36,234 nt of DNA from Clostridia bacterium (GTDB taxonomy: Bacteria > Bacillota > Clostridia > Christensenellales > Borkfalkiaceae): assembly GCA_900767195.1 (NCBI GenBank), contig CAAFYG010000045.1:1-36234 (forward strand), written 5' to 3'. A model generated the notes under the pieces. The model made no database searches, was not told the DNA's origin, and was given only the letters and a program-made list of their open reading frames with translations. How positions within the stretch are numbered: the first letter of the stretch is position 1; every line of letters starts with the position of its first letter. Shown here piece after piece: positions 22,282 through 29,809 of the stretch. The position numbers and the translations under genes were made by a program.

Positions 22282-23877
22282 ATGAAAGAAAAAAGCAAAA
22301 AATTAGATTTTTGTTTCCCCGTATACGACGAAATTTCCGAAGAAATTTCCGATATTACGGCGATTTATCTTCGCGTTTCCACCGATATGCAGGCGCAGGA
22401 CGGGTACGGACTCGATTTTCAGTTTGACGCGATCAGAAAATACGTACAGGCGTACGATATTCAAAATCCCGTGGTGTTTGTGGACGACGGTTATACGGGA
22501 ATGAACGAGGATCGCCCGGCATTCCGCGAGCTGAATCGCCTGATGGAAAACGGCAGAGTGAAGTTTGTGATTACTTACAGTCTCGATCGTATCGGCAGAA
22601 CGCAGATGCTGATTTTAAAGTTTTTAAAAGAACGCTGCGATAGGTTCGGCTGCGATTTTTACGCCGTGAAAGACAATATCGATTCGAGAAGCCGTCAGAC
22701 GTACGGGATTCTCATTTCGATTTTGTCGATTTTTGCGGAGTTCGATCACGACGCGATCGTGGCAAAACTTTCGCAGGGGCGGTATCAACGCGCGCTGGAC
22801 GGGCTGTGGAAAGGCGGCGGAATCGCGCCGATCGGGTATAAGTATTCGAAAGAAACGAATACGCTGGAAGTGATTCCCGAAGAGGCGGAGCGCGTGCAAA
22901 AGGCGTTTGAAATGTACAATACGCGCGAATATTCGCCGCGGTTGATCGCCGAAACGCTCGGATTCAAATCGGATATAGCGGTGTTTAATATTTTAAAAAA
23001 TCGTACGTATCTCGGGGAAATTACTTTTCGGGGGCAGCAGTTCAAAGGCGTGCATCGGCGCATTATCGACGACGAGACGTTTTTAAAGGCACAGGAAATT
23101 TTAAAAGAGCGCGGCACTAAAAAACAGGCCTCGGATTTTTTGTTGTCGTCGTTGGTGTTTTGCGGGGTTTGCGGCGCGAAAATGCGGTATATGAAATGGG
23201 GAAAATCTAAAAACGAGGGGGGTATAGGCGAGCCGAACGGGAAAATCGGCGAAAGTATTTCCGCGGCAGGCATAACTACTTCCGGTGCGGGCGGCAAAAG
23301 CGGTAGGGAAAGCGGAGGAAAAGTGCGGTATAAACTTGTGTGTTATTCGAAATACAATGCAAAAGACAAGCCGTATATCGCGCACATCGACGCCGATTGC
23401 GATAACGAGACGTATGACGCGGACGAAGTGGAAAAATACGTTGCGGGCGCGATTTTAGAATTTGCGGTGAGATACAGCGACGAATTGAAAAGTCGTTCGA
23501 TCGGAACGAAAGATATTGCCGGGCAACTTGCGGAAGAGTACGCAAGGCTGGAAGAGCGGTATCGGCGCGCGTTGAAAACGTATACTTTGTTCGGCGACGA
23601 AAGTATTCTGGATCAGGCGCAGGCCTTTCGGAACGATATGAAACGCATTTCGCGCGAGATCGATACGGCGAGAGAAAAATCGGAAATTTCGGCGGAGTTG
23701 GAAGATCGGATCAATCTTCTGAGAACATTGCCGGATACATGGAAAGAGATGTCGGCAAAACAGCGGCAGAACGTGATGCGCGAGCTTGTGCGGAAAGTGG
23801 TGATCGGGCACGGACATATCGACGTGCATTTATACGATAATAAATTCGATACCATAACCGTTGCGGAAGAAAAATAA
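22282..23877 (+). CDS. Large serine recombinase (skin-type, SpoIVCA-like)
   Basis: A 531-residue site-specific recombinase. The N-terminal resolvase domain (about 25-175) has the catalytic I-Y-L-R-V-S-T-D (Ser33), D-D-G-Y-T-G, R-P-A-F-R-E-L and Y-S-L-D-R-I-G-R. A recombinase domain follows (about 190-285: G-G-I-A-P-I-G-Y, R-T-Y-L-G-E-I). Then comes a zinc ribbon with Cys294 and Cys297, then Cys354 and Cys373, and a C-terminal coiled-coil segment (about 395-475). The zinc ribbon is interrupted by a Gly/Ser-rich insert of about 35 residues (about 305-345), longer than usual. Its length is close to that of SpoIVCA and phage integrases. AAAGGAGG precedes ATG 22282. It is the natural candidate for excising the element at the CCGATGA cores. 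No tyrosine recombinase is present. Confidence 0.93.
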   Translation: MKEKSKKLDFCFPVYDEISEEISDITAIYLRVSTDMQAQDGYGLDFQFDAIRKYVQAYDIQNPVVFVDDGYTGMNEDRPAFRELNRLMENGRVKFVITYSLDRIGRTQMLILKFLKERCDRFGCDFYAVKDNIDSRSRQTYGILISILSIFAEFDHDAIVAKLSQGRYQRALDGLWKGGGIAPIGYKYSKETNTLEVIPEEAERVQKAFEMYNTREYSPRLIAETLGFKSDIAVFNILKNRTYLGEITFRGQQFKGVHRRIIDDETFLKAQEILKERGTKKQASDFLLSSLVFCGVCGAKMRYMKWGKSKNEGGIGEPNGKIGESISAAGITTSGAGGKSGRESGGKVRYKLVCYSKYNAKDKPYIAHIDADCDNETYDADEVEKYVAGAILEFAVRYSDELKSRSIGTKDIAGQLAEEYARLEERYRRALKTYTLFGDESILDQAQAFRNDMKRISREIDTAREKSEISAELEDRINLLRTLPDTWKEMSAKQRQNVMRELVRKVVIGHGHIDVHLYDNKFDTITVAEEK

Positions 23878-23974
23878 GCGCGAAAACTTTGTTTAATCCG
23901 CGAACGAAAAATGCGCGGTTTGAAGAGAAAACGGGCAAAAAATGACAAAATTTTTCGAAAAAGCGCGATTTATC

Positions 23975-24003
23975 TTGACTTGATAAAGAAAAACGATTAT
24001 AAT
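23975..24003 (+). promoter_or_regulatory. SigA-type promoter of the XRE/InlB-repeat gene
   Basis: TTGACT (23975-23980), 17-bp spacer, TATAAT (23998-24003). The leader to the ATG at 24241 is about 230 nt and contains the phased repeats at 24113-24149. Confidence 0.8.
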
Positions 24004-24112
24004 CAAAACAGGCGAAATGCCGGATCGGGAAGGCTCGGTTTCAAAGAATCGGCGTGAAGAAGGCAATGCGAACGCGTAAAGCCGTTGACGTTTTCACGGC
24101 GGAAACGCAACG

Positions 24113-24149
24113 AGCGGATAACAAGCGGATAAAAAGCGGATAAAAGCGG
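24113..24149. repeat. Four helically phased AGCGGATAA repeats
   Basis: AGCGGATA or its shortened form begins at 24113, 24124, 24135 and 24145, that is every 10-11 bp, one helical turn. It lies in the leader of the gene encoding the two-HTH protein and could be a binding array for it. Confidence 0.6.
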
Positions 24150-24240
24150 CGTCGGGGCTTCGGAACGGAGATCGGCGGTACGATTCCGTATGATCCGGCG
24201 GAATACAACGGAAAAATCGGAACAACAAAAGAAAAAGCGT

Positions 24241-27200
24241 ATGGAAGAAAAGACATTCGGCGAACGGCTGAAAAAATTAAGAAAAGAGGCGAATATCACG
24301 CAGAATGATTTTGCGGATAAACTGCTTGTACATTCGCAGACGGTATCGCGCTGGGAACGCGGGATCATCGAGCCGGACATCGCGCAACTCGGCGAAATCG
24401 CGGCGGCGTTTTGCGTTACGCTTGAAAAATTGCTCGATCTGCCCGAAAGCGAAAAAACGTACTCGGGCGCGTTTGATCCCGCGGCGTTCGGAAAAACGCT
24501 TTGCGAAAAACGCACGCAGAAAAACGAAAGTCAGGAACTTCTTGCCGATTATCTTTCGGAATATAACGTTTCGCCCGATACGATATCACGCTGGGAACGC
24601 GGCGTAACATGCCCGGACATACCGCAGCTGATCGCGCTCTCGGAGCATTTCGCTTGCCCCGTATCGGAGCTGTATTGCGGCATGGGCGAAAAGGAAAAAG
24701 CGGAAAGCGAAAGCGTAACGTACGTGAAACGGAGCAGGCGCGCGGGGCGAATCGTGGCGGCGGCGGTACTTGCAGGCTGTCTGCTTACGGGCGCGGGGGC
24801 GATGGCGGCGGTAACGCAATATAAAAAATCGGCGGAAAACGCGTACGACGTTTCTTTCGACGGCGAGATCGTGAGCGTTTCTTCGCTGCAATCGTATATG
24901 CCAAAAACGCCGCAGAAGGCAGGCTACGATTTTTGCGGCTGGGTGAACGAGAGCGGCGAAACGGTGCAATTTCCCCGTACGATTACCGGCAACGAAGAGT
25001 ATTATTCCGTGTTTGCGCCGCATGAATATTATATCGATTTTTGGCTGAACGGCGGAGAGTTTACGGCGGAAGCACAAAACACAATCACTGTAGAAAACGG
25101 CGAAGTTTCGTTAATTTCGCCGCAAAAAGCGGGCGCGGAGTTTCGGGGCTGGTATTTAACGCCCGATTATTCGGGAGAAGCTGCCGTAAGCGTGCGTTGC
25201 GCGTGTTCCGATATAAAACTGTATGCGAAGTGGAGCGACGCGGTGTATACGGTGCGCTATGAATTGTACGGCGGCACGATGTACGACGTAAACCCCGATA
25301 CGGTGACCGCGGGGGAAGAGTTTTCGTTGCATGCTCCGGTGAAAAAAGGGCATAAATTCGTAGGCTGGTACGAATCGCCGTACGGCGGCTCGATGAGAGA
25401 CGATAAAGCGGCGGGCGGCATAGCCGCGATGAACGGAGGTAACGCGGCGAATAAAATTTCGACGGTGGGCGGAAAAAACGCGAGAAATTTAACGCTGTAC
25501 GCGGTCTGGCAGAAAACCGACGAAAAATATTCGGTGACATACGATTGCATGGGCGGCATAATGCCGGCGGAAAACCCCGGAATCGTGCGCGCGGGCGAGG
25601 TTTATACGCTGAACGGAGCGGAAAAATTCGGATATGAGTTTATAGGGTGGAACGATCTGCCGGACGGTTCGGGCGCATATTACGAAAAATTATACGATCT
25701 GCAAGCCGATCTGAAATTGTATGCGATATTCCGCGCGAAAACGTATCTGATCCGCTACGAATACACGGGCGCGTACGAAAACGAAAAAATCAATCCGAAT
25801 TTTATTTCGTACGAAGATAGGGCGGAATTATACCCCGTAAACAAACGCGGTTACGAATTCATCGGCTGGTATACGGAAAAATCGGGCGGCGAAAAAATCG
25901 AAGCGATCGATTCTTCGAACGTGGCGTTTCTTTCGGTGCTGTACGCGAGATTTTCGCCGGTTACATATATTCTGAAACTTGACGCGGACGGCGGAAACAT
26001 CGTATTTTCGGCAGCCGATAGCGATGAAACGGAATGCGCAACCTACGAATATTCTCTCACGGTGGAAAGCGCGTCTTTCTATTTGCCGTCCTGCAAAAAA
26101 GCGGGCTATGATTTCGTGGGGTGGCAGGATAAAGAGAGCGGCGAAAGGTTGGGGAAAATCGATTCGCTGGACGTGAAAAACCGTACGCTTACGGCAATCT
26201 GGCGCGACAGCGAAAAAACGTATAAGATTACTTATGTTTTGAATATGTCCGTGGCGGAAAATCCGAATCCGACGGAAGCGAAGTGTAAAAACACGTTGTT
26301 TCTTGCCGAAGCGAAAGCGGGCGGGTACGAGTTTCTCGGCTGGTACGATAACGCGGCGGGCGACGGTGCGGCGATCACGAAAATAGCGAAAGGAAACGAG
26401 AAAGATATTACGTTGTACGCGTTGTGGCAGGAATTGAAAACGTACGGCTCAACGGAATTTTTCGATTACGAAGAAACTTTGTCGGGCGTTACGATTACGA
26501 ATTATAAAGGGGCGTGGGGCGCAAACGTTACGGTGAACGTACCCGCGTATATCAACGGCTCGCCCGTGGTGGCTTTGAAATGTAAATTCGGTCAAAGCGG
26601 CGTTAATAAAGAGGGCGTTAATAAAGAGTATAATGCCATCAATCTTCCGGACGGTATGGTGATTCTCGGCGAGCGGGCGTTTGCGCTTTGCCGGGTGAAA
26701 GACGCGTTGAAAATTCCCGCAGGGGTGAGAGAAATCGGGGCGCTTTGTTTCGGTGTTTTTTACGGAAACGTTTATTTTGACGAACGCAATACGATAGAAA
26801 CAATCGGCGAGAACGCGTTTTTCGAATGTTGTGCGAAAAACGTTCTGGTGCTGCCGGAAACGGTACGGACGATTAAGAGACAGGGATTTAATCGATCGCG
26901 GTTCAGCGGGATCGTATTGCCGGACGGTATAATATCGATTGAAGACAATGCGCTGTATACGCAAGAAAGCAACTGTATTGTTTTCATTCCCGATACCGTG
27001 CGGTATTTAGGGGAGTGTGCCTACGGAAATTCTGCGTTTACGAATCTTTCCTCTAAAGCGATACGTGCGGTGAGCGCGAAACCGGATTCGATGTTGTTGC
27101 CTATGACAAAAAACGTTTCGAAAAGCGTTTTAACATTACGGGACGGAAGCGGCGTACAGACAACGGAAGAGGACTATGCTTTTGTATTGCCGCGCCGCGA

Positions 27201-27624
27201 AAAAGAAGGGTATCGTTTTATCGGTTGGGCGGACGCAGGCGGAAATATCGTAAACGAATATTACGTTCCGCTCGGCAATCAGACGTTGTACGCGCAATAT
27301 ATCCGGATTTCGGAAACGGACGGGTTAACGGAAAAAACGCCCGCGATAGTGACGGCGGATGAAGTAGAGGAAATTTATATTTCGCCCGATTACGATTATT
27401 ATTTTGTTTTAAACGTGCAGCGCACGGTAACTATCTCTGTGATTATCGACATTGTGCCGGATGACGCTTACGATTATTGTTTGCCTTTGCAGGTTTTTTG
27501 CGAAGAGAACAAATTGCAGGGGACGTTTGAGTACGAACAAGGAACGGTTTTGAAAATCTGTTTTGATTTATACAATACCCGTCCGCCGTGCAGAATTAAA
27601 ATCAAAGTAACCGTTTTATCGTAA
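24241..27624 (+). CDS. Predicted transmembrane XRE regulator with InlB-type repeats and LRRs
   Basis: 1127 residues from ATG 24241 (1144 from ATG 24190; neither has a strong ribosome binding site, and the later start gives a normal XRE beginning). There are two XRE helix-turn-helix domains (about 5-60 and 80-140), each with the S-R-W-E-R-G recognition-helix end. After a basic K-R-S-R-R-A-G-R comes one membrane span (about 169-191), oriented by the positive-inside rule with the N-terminus in the cytoplasm. Outside are at least seven InlB/Listeria-Bacteroides-type repeats marked by G-(Y/H/A)-(x)-F-x-G-W. They are followed by a BspA-like LRR_5 block, an eighth G-Y-R-F-I-G-W repeat and a C-terminal beta-rich domain. 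The layout suggests a one-component sensor that binds DNA inside and a ligand or surface outside. It is monocistronic with its own promoter and terminator. Confidence 0.8.
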   Translation: MEEKTFGERLKKLRKEANITQNDFADKLLVHSQTVSRWERGIIEPDIAQLGEIAAAFCVTLEKLLDLPESEKTYSGAFDPAAFGKTLCEKRTQKNESQELLADYLSEYNVSPDTISRWERGVTCPDIPQLIALSEHFACPVSELYCGMGEKEKAESESVTYVKRSRRAGRIVAAAVLAGCLLTGAGAMAAVTQYKKSAENAYDVSFDGEIVSVSSLQSYMPKTPQKAGYDFCGWVNESGETVQFPRTITGNEEYYSVFAPHEYYIDFWLNGGEFTAEAQNTITVENGEVSLISPQKAGAEFRGWYLTPDYSGEAAVSVRCACSDIKLYAKWSDAVYTVRYELYGGTMYDVNPDTVTAGEEFSLHAPVKKGHKFVGWYESPYGGSMRDDKAAGGIAAMNGGNAANKISTVGGKNARNLTLYAVWQKTDEKYSVTYDCMGGIMPAENPGIVRAGEVYTLNGAEKFGYEFIGWNDLPDGSGAYYEKLYDLQADLKLYAIFRAKTYLIRYEYTGAYENEKINPNFISYEDRAELYPVNKRGYEFIGWYTEKSGGEKIEAIDSSNVAFLSVLYARFSPVTYILKLDADGGNIVFSAADSDETECATYEYSLTVESASFYLPSCKKAGYDFVGWQDKESGERLGKIDSLDVKNRTLTAIWRDSEKTYKITYVLNMSVAENPNPTEAKCKNTLFLAEAKAGGYEFLGWYDNAAGDGAAITKIAKGNEKDITLYALWQELKTYGSTEFFDYEETLSGVTITNYKGAWGANVTVNVPAYINGSPVVALKCKFGQSGVNKEGVNKEYNAINLPDGMVILGERAFALCRVKDALKIPAGVREIGALCFGVFYGNVYFDERNTIETIGENAFFECCAKNVLVLPETVRTIKRQGFNRSRFSGIVLPDGIISIEDNALYTQESNCIVFIPDTVRYLGECAYGNSAFTNLSSKAIRAVSAKPDSMLLPMTKNVSKSVLTLRDGSGVQTTEEDYAFVLPRREKEGYRFIGWADAGGNIVNEYYVPLGNQTLYAQYIRISETDGLTEKTPAIVTADEVEEIYISPDYDYYFVLNVQRTVTISVIIDIVPDDAYDYCLPLQVFCEENKLQGTFEYEQGTVLKICFDLYNTRPPCRIKIKVTVLS

Positions 27625-27640
27625 AAATTCGTTACGAAAG

Positions 27641-27700
27641 AAAAAAACGCAATTCTTTTCGCCGGGGATATCCGATGAAAGGAAAAGCGTTTTTTTATGC
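27641..27700 (+). terminator. Terminator of the XRE/InlB-repeat gene
   Basis: AAAAAAACGC (27641-27650) pairs with GCGTTTTTTT (27687-27696), and inner CTTTTC pairs loosely with GAAAGG. The long T run closes the stem and tail. It lies 16 bp after the stop codon. Confidence 0.7.
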
Positions 27701-27803
27701 CGTTTTTTCGGTGAAAATACAAAACTAAGCGTAAACCGCGGGAAAATAAGCGTAAATTGCGGGTAAAAACGCGGAATACGCTGACAAATTTCGGCGATAT
27801 TTG

Positions 27804-27812
27804 TGATATAAT
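27804..27812 (+). promoter_or_regulatory. Extended -10 promoter of the small HTH gene
   Basis: TGATATAAT (27804-27812) is a perfect extended -10. CTGACA at 27781-27786 is too far (20 bp) for a standard -35. The HTH gene starts 85 bp downstream. Confidence 0.6.
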
Positions 27813-27897
27813 ATAAGCGTTGAAACGGGAACGGGTTTCCCGTGCAAGACGACGCGTCGTCTGCCGACAAAATAAAAAACAAAAGAGGCAGACAAAT

Positions 27898-28104
27898 ATG
27901 AAAACCAAATTAGTATTATTGATGTACGACGCACTTCTTTGCGGCGGGAGCGTTTTGCGCGACGATTTTTGCAAAGAGCATAATATCAGCGAGCGCACGT
28001 TTTACAGGTATCTTCTTGCCGTGAGCAAGTTTTTTGCGGCGTATAAGCCGCAGCACCGGATCTGGAAAGACGGCGCGGGCGTATATTATTTAAAGGAGGC
28101 TTAA
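27898..28104 (+). CDS. Small winged-helix/HTH protein, 68 aa
   Basis: The compact product is a single helix-turn-helix of the DeoR/HTH_11 kind: L-L-M-Y-D-A-L-L, then a turn, F-C-K-E-H-N-I-S-E-R-T-F-Y-R-Y-L as recognition helix, and a short beta wing ending G-V-Y-Y-L-K-E-A. No ligand or dimerisation domain is present, which is the size of an element-encoded regulator or excisionase. I start at ATG 27898; an upstream ATG at 27820 would add 26 basic residues lacking a ribosome binding site. It is preceded by its own promoter and followed by about 530 bp without a gene. Confidence 0.62.
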   Translation: MKTKLVLLMYDALLCGGSVLRDDFCKEHNISERTFYRYLLAVSKFFAAYKPQHRIWKDGAGVYYLKEA

Positions 28105-28142
28105 AGTATTTTTAAATCTTTAAAAAAATTGTAAGGCGGAAG

Positions 28143-28224
28143 CGTAAAATTCCCGCTTTCGGGCGGTTGGCGCGGCGGTTGTTTCAGCGACGGTTGACGC
28201 GGCGGTTCGGAGCGGGAATTTACG
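28143..28224. repeat. 82-bp inverted-repeat unit
   Basis: CGTAAAATTCCCGCT (28143-28157) and AGCGGGAATTTACG (28211-28224) pair with one bulge. The intervening 53 bp contain two copies of a GACGCGGCGGTT-like or GGCGCGGCGGTT word. No gene is seen here. It could be a miniature inverted-repeat element or the end of a transcript. Confidence 0.55.
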
Positions 28225-28314
28225 ATTCGGCGCGGCGAATTATCGAAACGTTTTCAAACGTTCTGAGTGCGATGTTTTATAGCACATTAAAAAGATAAAA
28301 TCAAGCCGTTTTAT

Positions 28315-28363
28315 AAAAAATGAGCGAGTTTTAATTTGTAACGACTAAAAAATGAGCGAGTTT
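28315..28363. repeat. 17-bp direct repeats, 32 bp apart
   Basis: AAAAAATGAGCGAGTTT occurs exactly at 28315-28331 and 28347-28363. Nothing else was recognised between 28225 and 28515. Confidence 0.6.
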
Positions 28364-28514
28364 ATGCCGATAAATGCCATTTTTATGTTTGTTGTATTGA
28401 GAAGACTTTGTTGGTTACGGTGTTAGTTAGATAAATAATCGCATATTGAAAGTGTGTCGGCACAGCTTTTATTTGTCCTTATTAAAAGGATGGAAAGTAT
28501 AAATGCAAGCGGAA

Positions 28515-28610
28515 TTGCCCGGATTCCACATGATTCGCCCGATTTTAATTAAATTTGTGCGTATAATTGCCCAATCTTATTGACAATCGCCCAATTTTGT
28601 GGTATAATTG
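28515..28610 (+). promoter_or_regulatory. Duplicated operator/promoter module upstream of fic
   Basis: Two related copies begin with ATTGCCC at 28515 and 28567 and end in GTATAATTG (28561-28569 and 28602-28610). Each holds a pair of GCCC(G/A)(G/A)-type words 20 bp apart (28517 and 28537; 28569 and 28589); the copies are 52 bp apart. The second copy overlaps the -35 box and spacer of the active promoter, as a repressor operator would. Confidence 0.6.
28580..28608 (+). promoter_or_regulatory. Consensus SigA promoter of fic
   Basis: TTGACA (28580-28585), 17-bp spacer, TATAAT (28603-28608), a perfect consensus match. The fic start codon is 28 bp downstream. Confidence 0.88.
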
Positions 28611-28635
28611 AGCTAATCATCAGGAGGTCAGGCGT

Positions 28636-29682
28636 ATGCGAAACTTTGATTACAAAAAATTAAGGGATATTAAGTGGGATAGTGAAATATTAGGTCTGGT
28701 TGCACAAATTCACGAATATAAGGGTAAGCAGACGTTATTCTTGAAACAAAAGCCTGCAACGCTTGAAAAACTTGTAGATATAGCAAAAATACAAAGTACC
28801 GAAGCATCTAATAAAATAGAAGGGATTGTAACCACGGCTACTCGTATCAAGCAGTTATGCGACAAAAAGACTACGCCGAGAAACAGAGACGAAGAAGAGA
28901 TTTCGGGGTATCGCGACGCGCTCTCTTTAATTCATGAAAGTTACGAGTATATTCCGATAAAATCTTCATATATTTTGCAATTGCATCAGGTGTTATATCG
29001 TTATTCTCAAAGGAGTATCGGCGGTAGATTTAAGAATACGCAAAACTATATTGCGGAAATCAAAGAAAACGGCGAGCAAATCGTGCGTTTTATGCCGCTT
29101 GATCCGTTTGAAACGCCGATGGCGATAGATGCAATATGCGAAAGTTTTAATCGTGAAACGGATTCTTGCGAAATAGATCCGCTTATTCTCATTCCGGCGT
29201 TTATTATTGATTTCTTGTGTATTCACCCGTTCAATGACGGTAACGGAAGAATGTCGCGATTGCTCACAACATTGCTTTTGTATCGTGCCGGCTATGTCGT
29301 AGGTAAATATGTGAGTTTGGAAAGTAAAATCGAGAAAACAAAAGCAAGTTATTATGAAACGCTTGAAAAAAGCGATATGAATTGGAACAACGAAGAAAAC
29401 GATATAACGCCTTTCATAAAATATATGCTCGGAACGATTCTGGCTGCTTATAGGGATTTTGAAGAAAGAGTGACTTTAACGGATGGTAAAACTTCGGCGA
29501 TCGATTTAGTGAGAAATGCGGTAAACAATACAATCGGTAAGTTTACGAAAAGCGATATAATGGAACTTGTGCCGTCCGTCGGTAAAACGTCCGTTGAAAA
29601 TTCTCTGAAAACTTTAACCCGCGAAGGCGTTATCGGAAGAGAAGGCAAAGGCAAGGCGACGTTCTATTTCAGAAAGAATTGA
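28636..29682 (+). CDS. Fic family protein (AMP-transferase-type)
   Basis: A 348-residue Fic-domain protein. The catalytic loop H-P-F-N-D-G-N-G-R-M-S-R (197-208) is fully intact. An N-terminal inhibitory helix with S-N-K-I-E-G (58-63) fits the (S/T)xxxE(G/N) motif, so activity is probably self-restrained. The C-terminal about 75 residues form a winged helix (F-T-K-S-D-I-M-E-L-V-(x)n-T-S-V-E-N-S-L-K-T-L), as in the common Fic plus wHTH class. Such enzymes usually transfer AMP from ATP to a protein hydroxyl; the target is unknown. AGGAGG precedes ATG 28636. It is the last gene of the element. Stabilisation of the element or a host-control role are both possible, and the C-terminal wHTH could bind the duplicated operator upstream. 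Confidence 0.92.
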   Translation: MRNFDYKKLRDIKWDSEILGLVAQIHEYKGKQTLFLKQKPATLEKLVDIAKIQSTEASNKIEGIVTTATRIKQLCDKKTTPRNRDEEEISGYRDALSLIHESYEYIPIKSSYILQLHQVLYRYSQRSIGGRFKNTQNYIAEIKENGEQIVRFMPLDPFETPMAIDAICESFNRETDSCEIDPLILIPAFIIDFLCIHPFNDGNGRMSRLLTTLLLYRAGYVVGKYVSLESKIEKTKASYYETLEKSDMNWNNEENDITPFIKYMLGTILAAYRDFEERVTLTDGKTSAIDLVRNAVNNTIGKFTKSDIMELVPSVGKTSVENSLKTLTREGVIGREGKGKATFYFRKN

Positions 29683-29720
29683 CGGGATAAAAATTTCCAA
29701 AAAATATATAAAAATTTTAC

Positions 29721-29749
29721 TTGCAAACGGCAAAATAATGTGCTATAAT
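29721..29749 (+). promoter_or_regulatory. Outward promoter at the right end of the element
   Basis: TTGCAA (29721-29726), 17-bp spacer preceded by TG, TATAAT (29744-29749). It points across the right junction into the sigG 3' part, 54 bp away. After excision it would stay on the circle and face the 463-residue DNA-binding-repeat gene across the joined core. Confidence 0.82.
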
Positions 29750-29802
29750 TAAGAAAAGGTTAATTAAAAACCGGTCGGCGTTTTTCCCATACTATTGTCT
29801 TT

Positions 29803-29809
29803 CCGATGA
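29803..29809 (+). other. Right recombination core (attR)
   Basis: CCGATGA overlaps the ATG that opens the sigG C-terminal frame. TTTTTCCC at 29781-29788 is a candidate element-side arm, the complement of GGGAAAAA near the left core. Confidence 0.8.

Larger units (their letters stand above)
2540..29809 (+). mobile_element. 27.3-kb skin-like element interrupting sigG
   Basis: The element separates the N- and C-terminal parts of sigG. CCGATGA occurs at both junctions (2540-2546 and 29803-29809); the distance from one copy to the other is 27,263 bp. Recombination between them rebuilds sigG in frame. The interior encodes a large serine recombinase (22282-23877), a HUH Rep-like protein, putative regulators, a non-coding RNA, a Fic protein and a complete polysaccharide operon. 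This is the organisation of the skin element in sigK of Bacillus subtilis and Clostridioides difficile, but in a different sigma gene. Excision is inferred from gene continuity, not observed. A remnant insertion in a lineage that no longer sporulates is the main alternative. Confidence 0.88.

Noticed and set aside
2540..29809. Assembly chimera joining two unrelated sigG-bearing contigs
   Set aside because: A chance join would not place an identical 7-bp word at both breakpoints with exact frame continuity and a serine recombinase between them. Read-level confirmation is still desirable.
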